Of a stretch of DNA of 64,000 bases, positions 55,872 to 64,000 are shown piece after piece. The DNA comes from Panopea generosa. Taxonomy: Eukaryota; Mollusca; Bivalvia; Adapedonta; Hiatellidae. A program made the translations under genes and the position numbers. Location of the stretch: contig CM055909.1 in assembly GCA_029582155.1 (NCBI GenBank), forward strand, positions 19,936,798-20,000,797, in the 5' to 3' direction. The notes beneath the pieces are model-generated. The model saw only the letters and a program-made list of their open reading frames with translations. It ran no database searches and was not told the origin of the DNA. How positions within the stretch are numbered: position 1 is the first letter of the stretch; each line of letters opens with the position of its first letter.

Positions 55872-58800
55872 GCAGCCGAACTAACACAGCTACATCAGTT
55901 ATATAAGCCGAACTGACACAGCTACATCAGTTATATAAGCCGAACTGACACAGCTACATCAGTTATATAAGCCGAACTGGCACAGCTACATCAGTTATAT
56001 AAGACGAACTGACACAGCTACATCAGTTATATAAGCCGAACTGACACAGCTACATCAGTTATATAAGACGAACTGACACAGCTACATCAGTTATATAAGC
56101 TGAAATGACACAGCTACATCAGTTATATAAGCCGAACTTACACAGCTACATATGTTATATAAGCCGAACTGACACAGCTACATCAGTTATATAAGCCGAA
56201 CTGACACAGCTACATCAGTTATATAAGCCGAACTGACACAGCTACATCAGTTATATAAGACGAACTGACACAGCTACATCAGTTATATAAGCCGAACTGA
56301 CACAGCTACATCAGTTACATAAGCCAAACTGACACAGCTACATCAGATATATAAGACGAACTGACACAGCTACATCTGTTATATAAGCCGAACTGACAGA
56401 GCTACATCAGTTATATAAGCCGAACTGACACAGCTACATCAGTTATGTAAGCCGAACTTACACAGCTACATCAGTTATGTAAGACGAACTGACACAGCTA
56501 CATCAGTTATATAACCCGAACTGACACAGCTACATCAGTTATATCAGACGAACTGACACAGCTACATCAGTTATATAAGCCGAACTGACACAGCCACATC
56601 AGTTATATAAGCCGAACTGACACAGCCACATCAGTTATATAAGCCGAACTGACACAGCCACATCAGTTATATAAGCTGAATTGACGCAGCCACATCAGTT
56701 TTATAAGCCGAACTGACACAGCTACATCAGTTATATAAGACGAACTGACACAGCTACATCTGTTATATAAGCCGAACTGACACAACTACATCAGTTATAT
56801 AAGCCGAACTGACACAGCTACATCAGTTATATAAGCCGAACTGACACAGCTACATCAGTTATATAAGACGAACTGACACAGCATCATCTGCTATATAAGC
56901 CGAACTGACACAGCTACATCAGTTATATAAACCGAACTGACACAGCTACATCAGTTATATACACCGAACTGACACAGCTACATCAGTTATATAAGCCGAA
57001 CTTCAACAGCTACATCAGTTATATAAGCCAAACGGACACGGCTACATCAGTTATATAAGCTGAACTTCCACAGTTACATCAGTTATATAAGCCAGACTGA
57101 CACAGCTACATCAGTTAAATAAGCCGAACTGACACAGCTACATCAGTTATATAAGACGAACTGACACAGCTACATCAGTTATACAAGACGAACTGACACA
57201 GCTACATCAGTTATACAAGCCGAACTGACACAGCTACATCAGTTATATAAGACGAACTGACACGGCTACATCAGTTATATAAGCCGAACTGACACGGCTA
57301 CATCAGTTATACAAGACGAACTGACACGGCTACATCAGTTATACAAGACGAACTGACACAGCTACATCTGTTATATAAGCCGAACTGACACAGCTACATC
57401 AGTTATATAAGCCGAACTGACAAAGCTACATCAGTTATTTAAGACGAACTGACACAGCTACATCAGTTATATAAGACGAACTGACACAGCTACATCAGTT
57501 ATATAAGACGAACTGACACAGCTACATCAGTTATATAAGACGAACTGACACGGCTACATCAGTTATATAAGCCGAACTGACACGGCTACATATGTTATAT
57601 AAGACGAACTGACACGGCTACATCAGTTATATAAGCCGAACTGACACAGCTACATCAGTTATATAAGCTGAAATGACACAGCTACATCAGTTATATAAGA
57701 CGAACTGACACAGCTACATCAGTTATATAAGACGAACTGACACAGCTACATCAGTTATACAAGACGAACTGACACAACTACAACAGTTATATTAGCCGAA
57801 CTGACACAGCTACATCAGTTATACAAGACGAACTGACACAGCTACATCAGTTATATAAGACGAACTGACACAGCTACATCAGTTATACAAGACGAACTGA
57901 CAGAGCTACATCAGTTATATAAGCCGAACTGACACAGCTACATCAGTTATATAAGCCGAACTGACACAGCTACATCAGTTATATAAGGCACAGCTACATC
58001 AGTTATACAAGACGAACTTACACAGCTACATCAGTTATATAAGCCGAACTGACACAACTACATCTGTTATTTACACTGAACTGACACAGCTTAATCAGTT
58101 ATATAAGCCGAGCGGACACAGCTACATCAGTTATATACGCCGAACTGACACAGCTACATCAGTTATATACACCGAACTGACACAGCTACATCAGTTATAT
58201 AAGCCGAACTGACACAGCTACATCAGTTATATACACCGAACTGACACAGCTACATCAGTTATATAAGCCGAACTGACACAGCTACATCAGTTATACAAGC
58301 CGAACTGACACAGCTACACAGATACATCAGTTATATAAGCCGAACTGACACAGCTACATCAGTTATGTAAGCCGAACTGACACAGCTACATTACTTATAT
58401 AAGCCTAAATGACACTGCTACATCAGTTATACAAGCCGAACTGACACAGCTACATCATTTATATCAGCCACAGCTACATCAGTTATATAAGCCACAGCTA
58501 CATCAGTTATATAAGCCGAACTGACACAACTACATCAGTTATATAAAACGAACTGACACGGCTACATCAGTTATATAAGCCAAACTGACACGGCTGCATC
58601 AGTTTTATAAGCTGAACTGACACAGATACATCAGTTATATAAGACGAACTGACCCAGCTACATCAGTTATATAAGCCGAACTGACACAGCTACATCTGTT
58701 ATATAAGCCGAACTGACACAGCTACATCAGTTGTATAAGACGAACTGACACAGCTACATTAGTTGTATAAAACGAACTGACACAGCTACATCAGTTGTAT

Positions 58801-61172
58801 AAGCCGAACTGACACAGCTACATCAGTTATATAAGCCGGACTGACACAGCTACATCAGTTATATAAGACGAACTGACACGGCTACATCAGTTATATAAGC
58901 CGGACTTACACAACTACATCAGTTATATAAGCCAGACTGACACGGCTACATCAGTTATATAAGCCGAACTGACACAACTACATCAGTTATATAAGCCGAA
59001 CTGACACAGCTACATCAGTTATATAAGCCGAACTGACACAGCTACATCAGTTATATAAGCCGAACTGACACAGCTACATCAGTTATATAAGCCGGACTGA
59101 CACAACTACATCAGTTATATAAGACGAACTGACACGGCTACATCAGTCATATAAACTGAACTGACACAGCTGCATCAGTTATACAAGACGAACTGACACA
59201 GCTACATCAGTTATATAAGCCGGACTGATACAACTATATCAGTTATATAAGACGAACTGATACGGCTACATCAGTTATATAAGCCGAACTGACACGGCTA
59301 CATCAGTTATATAAGCTGAACTGACACAACTACATCTGTTATATAAGCCAAACTGACACAGCTACATCTGTTATATAAGCCGAACTGACACAACTACATC
59401 AGTTATATAAGCTGAAGTGACACAGCTACAGCAGTTATATACGCCGAACAGACACGGCTACCTCAGTTATATAAGCCGGACTGACACAGCTACATCAGTT
59501 ATATAAGCCGGACTGACACATCTACAACAGTTATATAAGCCGAACTGACAAAACTTCAACAGTTATATAAGCCGAACTGACACAGCTACATCAGTTATAC
59601 AAGACGAACTGACACAGCTGCCTCAGTTATACAAGACGAACTGACACAGCTACATCAGTTATACAAGACGAACTGACACAGCTACATCAGTTATATAAGA
59701 CGAACTGACACAGCTACATCAGTTATACAAGACGAACTGACAGAGCTACATCAGTTATAGAAGACGAACTGACACATCTACATCAGTTATACAATACGAA
59801 CTGACACAGCTACAACAGTTATACATGACGAACTGACACAGCCACATCAGTTATACAAGACGAACTGACACAACTACAACAGTTATATAAGCCGAACTGA
59901 CACAGCTACATCAGTTATACAAGACGAACTGACACAACTACAACAGTTATATAAGCCGAACTGACACAGCTACATCAGTTATACAAGACGAACTGACACA
60001 GCTACATCAGTTATATAAGACGAACTGACACAGCTACATCAGTTATACAAGACGAACTGACAGAGCTACATTAGTTATAGAAGCCGAACTGACACAGCTA
60101 AATCAGTTATATAAGCCGAATTGACACAGCTACAACAGTTATATAAGCCGAACTGACACGGCTACATCAATTATATAAGTCGAACTGACACGGCTACATC
60201 AGTTATACAAGACGAACTGACACAGCTACAACAGTTATATAAGCCGAACTGACACAGCTACATCAGTTATATAAGCCGAACTGACACAGCTACAACAGTT
60301 ATATAAGACGAACTGACACAGCTACATCTGTTATATAAGCCGAACTGACACAGTAACATCAGTTATATATGCGAACTGACACGCTACATCAGTTATATAA
60401 GACGAACTGACACAGCTACATCGGTTATATAAGCCAAACTGACACAGCTACATCAGTTATATAAGACGAACTGACACAGCTACATCTGTTATATAAGCCG
60501 AACTGACACAGATACATCAGTTATATAAGACGAACTGACACAGCTATATCTGTTATATAAGCCGAACTGACACAGCTACATCAGTTATATAAGACAAACT
60601 GACACAGCTACATCAGTTATATAAGACGAACTGACAAGGCTACATCAGTTATATAAGACGAACTGACACGGCTTCAACAGTTATATAAGCCGAACTGACA
60701 CAGCTACATCAGTTATATAAGCCGAACTGACACAACCACATCAGTTATATAAGCCGAACTGACGCAGCCACATCAGTTATATAAGCTGAACTGACACAGC
60801 TACATCAGTTATATAAGCCGAACTGACACAGCCACATCAGTTATATAAGCCGAACTGACACTGCCACATCAGTTATATAAGCCGAACTGACGCAGCCACA
60901 TCAGTTATATAAGCCGAACTGACACAGCTACATCAGTTATATAAGCCGAACTGACACAGCTACATCAGTTATATACGCCGAACTGACACAGCTACAGCAG
61001 TTATATAAGCCGAACTGACACAGCTACAACAGTTATATAAGCCGAACTGACACAGCTACAGCAGTTATATAAGCCGAACTGACACAGCTACAGCAGTTAT
61101 ATAAGACGAACTGACACAGCTACATCAGTTATATAAGCCGAACTGACACAGCTACAGCAGTTATATAAGACG
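55872..61172. repeat. 32-bp minisatellite, about 165 copies
   Basis: Unit CAGCTACATCAGTTATATAA plus GCCGAACTGACA. Main variants are GACGAACTG for GCCGAACTG, TATACAAG for TATATAAG, CACGGC for CACAGC, and CAACAG or CAGCAG for CATCAG. Variants are intermixed, with local runs of one type (such as GACGAACTG with TATACAAG around 59,600-60,060), showing unequal exchange. A few partial units occur (around 57,988, 58,316 and 58,468). Every intact unit has TATATAAG and a CpG. 32 is not a multiple of 3, and no long frame crosses it. Confidence 0.97.
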
Positions 61173-61546
61173 GACGTTTCCTTTTTTGCTAAATGGGAAG
61201 TAACCGAACTCCGGTAGATAACTCGTAGCAAATGGATATAAAAAAGAAGGTATAAACCCAATACGCTATTTTGAAACTACGGCATTCTATTTGTAGCTGG
61301 AACCTTCCGTATTAGGGTGCTTTGGCACATGGCAAAGGATAACAAAGTAAATATCAATATAGATGAATTTGATATACATGTGGGATTTTTTTAAAAGGAT
61401 ACTTTTTTGTTGAACTCTTTTCCGTCTTATATAAAAAAATGCAAATTCTATTAATCAGTTCACAGCTTTGTGGTTACGATGGAGTAAAATTTCTTTGCAA
61501 TTCTAATGAATCGAGTAGCTCTCTTTAAAATTGATATACATTCACA

Positions 61547-61602
61547 CATACGCACGCACGCACGCACGCACGCACGCACACGCACACACACATATATATA
61601 TA
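61547..61602 (+). repeat. Compound (GCAC)n-(CA)n-(TA)n microsatellite
   Basis: CGCA/CGCACG repeats, then CA repeats, then TA repeats in one block. Confidence 0.95.
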
Positions 61603-61609
61603 TACTTGT

Positions 61610-62720
61610 TTACATCTTTTGTTTATATGTTAAATTAATGTTGTAATTTGTAAATATGTCGAGGGCCTTATGGAAGATTGAATTTATTCAAATGAGTTCT
61701 CTCGTTAATAAAAGCCTTTATTATTATTATTATCATTATACATCAGCAAATAAAGCTGTTGCTATACTAATGCTGCTTAAGGCAAATAAATTTATAATTC
61801 GATATTTCATTGTTATCTTTTTTTATTCCCATTCCGTGTCCTTATTTTCTATTATTACTCTCTGTTGTAACAAATATAGCAGAATTTTACGACATTCGTA
61901 CTTTGTTAGACTATTCACCTAGATGACATTGGTGCTGGCTAGTTAAGTACGTACCAAATATGTCCACAATTAATACATGCAATGTCTTTTCATATGTATA
62001 CTTAAACTGATTTATATGTATGTAAATTTTAATAAATACAAATGTTTAAACCAAATATAGTTAATTAAGAAATATTTTCCTTTTTCTTTAATTCCCAATA
62101 ACGACATCTGATTTTCCTTCATCAATCACTGCTGTAAAATGTATGTGATACGACATTCGTAGTTTGTTAGAATATTCGCCCGAGCGTGAATACGTGGTAT
62201 TGGTACTTGCCTGATATGATGCAGTGTCGTCCTACGTAACGCCGTTATAGAACATTTGATTTATATTCCGTTGAACTTTGTTAACTACAAACATACAATA
62301 TTACACTGATGGATAATCTGGACTTTACCATTGCGTTTATACTCCGATAAATAGGGAAATCTAAACGTGACAATTAGACGGCAGTGGCAGAAAAATACTT
62401 CACTAAACGATTAAACAAATATTTGAGTAAAAAAACATATAAAACCTATCTTAATGTCATTATGGTAAAACATCAGCAGAAATAATTATATACATTTCAC
62501 AGAATCCTTTGTATATCCACATATAGGGATGAGATAACTGAAGATGGATATTTCTGTCAGACGATTTACTGTTTTATCAGAATAGTGGTCCCGATGTTAG
62601 AACTCTTATAACCTCAAGTGTTTATTATAAACAAGTACTCACAGATTCAAAATATATGCTACCTTGTGCTGGCTCCTTATTTTGTGAATGTAGTTTAGAG
62701 CGATTTTTAATACATAACTA
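61610..62720. other. No gene; local duplicated words
   Basis: TACGACATTCGTACTTTGTT (61,890) and TACGACATTCGTAGTTTGTT (62,151) are followed by related AGA(C/A)TATTC(A/G)CC words, about 261 bp apart. The plus ORF at 61,656-61,922 overlaps the first copy and has no motif. Confidence 0.45.
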
Positions 62721-62724
62721 GTTA

Positions 62725-62925
62725 TACATGTCACTTCCAAATGTCATGATGGAGGAAGACCTCAGAATGAAACCGAATAGACCACAATCCTTCCGCAAGT
62801 AACTGGCAAACTTCTGACCTAAAGTTTTTTGACCAAGCTGGGCTCAAATTGAGCGGTCACACGCAAGTGGTCGTTAAACCACAGCTCAAAATATCACTCG
62901 GTCACGGAGGACCGTTGGTGCCGGT
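62725..62925 (-). mobile_element. SINE family B copy
   Basis: Body GAGGAAGACCTCAGAATGAA, CGCAAGTAACTGGCAAACTT and AAAGTTTTTTGACCAAGCTG; head region GGTCACGGAGGACCG at the right. The B-box part is altered (GGGCTCAAATTGAGC). Confidence 0.75.
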
Positions 62926-63157
62926 TCTTTACCGGAAACAAATTCAGTACGATTAAAATGTTGGCAAGAGAATGAATCGTTCAATACATAAACTATTTCA
63001 CTGTCGATGTTTAATTTAGATTCAAAATGTTTGTACATGTTATAGTCATTACAGAACTGTATTATTTATTGTGTATTGACTGTAGCATTAAATGCACTGT
63101 ATGCATTGTTAAACACTTTAACTATACATTACGTTGGTAATAAATCTCATGTACATT

Positions 63158-63353
63158 GAACTGAGTTTGGACGTTGGCAACCTCGGAGGGAGCATTTACA
63201 TCAACTTTGTAAGTTCATCCATGATGGAAGTAACAGCTTACACTAACTGTATTCCGGCAATTTCTAAACTTGGAAGAAAGACATGTCATTGCAGCTGCAT
63301 GATTGCCGGAGGAGTTCTGCTTCTGCTGACTATAATCCCGAAGTTATTAAACT
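63158..63353 (+). CDS. SLC22-type transporter exon (partial gene)
   Basis: The frame reads ELSLDVGNLGGSIYINFVSS, then SMMEVTAYTNCIPAISKLGR, then KTCHCSCMIAGGVLLLLTII, then PKLLN. In SLC22 organic-ion transporters, LS-x-(N/D)VGNL-(A/G)G begins the segment before transmembrane helix 7-8. It is followed by a helix with E-x-PAY (here EVTAY), the GRK loop of the MFS second half (LGRK here), then a C/S-rich start of the next helix. The exon leaves through a donor at AAACT/GTAATT; the 5' border is less clear because no pyrimidine tract precedes it. ELSLDV may follow a weak acceptor. In the membrane this family carries organic cations or anions; the substrate cannot be told. Neighbouring exons are not visible inside the window. 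Confidence 0.7.
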
Positions 63354-63364
63354 GTAATTAGGCT

Positions 63365-64000
63365 GAAATAATATCAGTCTATGATGTCAAGAGTGAAAAC
63401 AATTCAGCTCCATGTATACAAGTGTGACAATCTATTAAAGAGATATGCTTACAAGTTGCACGAGATTGACGACTGTATATATAGTAATTTGCTTTTATCT
63501 AACTTTTACGTGATTAGCATTTCAGATTAACTGATTAAAGTGTAATGTACATGTTACATATAATAACTACTACAAACTGCTTCATTCATACATATCAACT
63601 TTTGTGAATCACAACTGAGTCCGTTACCTCGGTTGAACGAGTGCTGGGTGTTGATGGGCGGTCACATGAACATTATATAATTATCAGATGCAATTATTTC
63701 ATTATCATTATTAAGATATGCCTAATTTAGAATAAAATACGTATAAAACTATTCGGTTGTATTTCCACATTGTAATTGTGACAACGACATGTAAATGATG
63801 CTCGAATTACCGGCCCCAAACCAGGATACCCTAAACACTAAGTAACTCCGTAGAAAGAGGTTCCTTTATGATAAAATGATAATTGATATATTTAACAGTC
63901 TTTCTCTCCCTCGGACTTAGTATGCTTTTAATCAAGGACGAATACTGATAGAGAAAAGCAACTAATTTTCGGAAAGCTCGCGTATTCACACGAACTCTCA
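63365..64000. other. No further exon recognised before the window ends
   Basis: AT-rich sequence. If the SLC22-type gene continues, its next exons would lie in or beyond this stretch; I see none with convincing borders. Confidence 0.45.

Noticed and set aside
55872..61172. Resemblance of the regular 32-bp units to a CRISPR array
   Set aside because: Units are contiguous with no unique spacers, and the setting is eukaryotic.

Overview
The window is animal nuclear DNA: AT-rich and intron-rich, with no bacterial operon or Shine-Dalgarno organisation. It is dominated by tandem repeats and transposon remnants. Many dispersed tRNA-headed SINEs, a Ty3/gypsy integrase tail, a Tc1-type transposase remnant, RecQ-like helicase fragments and one SLC22-type transporter exon fit a marine invertebrate. 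A bivalve mollusc is my best inference; species cannot be read from the sequence.

Layout. 1-12,090: a satellite of a 54-bp unit (about 200 copies) with higher-order duplications, decaying at its right edge. 13.08-13.48 kb: two tRNA-like cloverleaves. 14.2-15.1 kb: a 28-bp minisatellite. 15.3-19.1 kb: short exon-like ORFs among SINEs. 19.17-21.89 kb: a minus-strand Ty3/gypsy polyprotein end split by a 1,710-bp DNA transposon with clear terminal inverted repeats and a 4-bp target duplication. 22.7-34.65 kb: dispersed exons of an unidentified minus-strand coiled-coil gene with two frameshifts and a stop codon, so probably a pseudogene. Its introns hold SINEs, an array of TTTTCACCC palindromes (26.6-27.8 kb), a 23-bp minisatellite and a 1.1-kb TA-flanked inverted-repeat element. 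35.2-35.4 kb: a fold-back element. 36.0-37.2 kb: two RecQ-like helicase fragments in the wrong motif order, with a 102-bp tandem repeat between them.

39.95-50.99 kb: a macrosatellite of about 1,544-1,552 bp per unit. Each unit carries (AAT)n tracts, a GC-rich segment built from 213-216-bp subrepeats, and a tRNA-like sequence. It runs into a 500-bp assembly gap (50,990-51,489). 51.5-52.5 kb: a degenerate ~170-bp tandem repeat. 53.3-55.2 kb: SINEs. 55.55-55.77 kb: a Tc1-like transposase remnant. 55.87-61.17 kb: a 32-bp minisatellite of about 165 copies, each with a TATATAAG core. 63.16-63.35 kb: a recognisable SLC22-type exon.

No complete, intact protein-coding gene is visible. The main interest is repeat biology: several satellites of very different unit size in one window, one macrosatellite that has captured a Pol III-like promoter, and a nested transposon whose empty site can be read exactly. 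Identifications rest on reading by eye; no database search was run.
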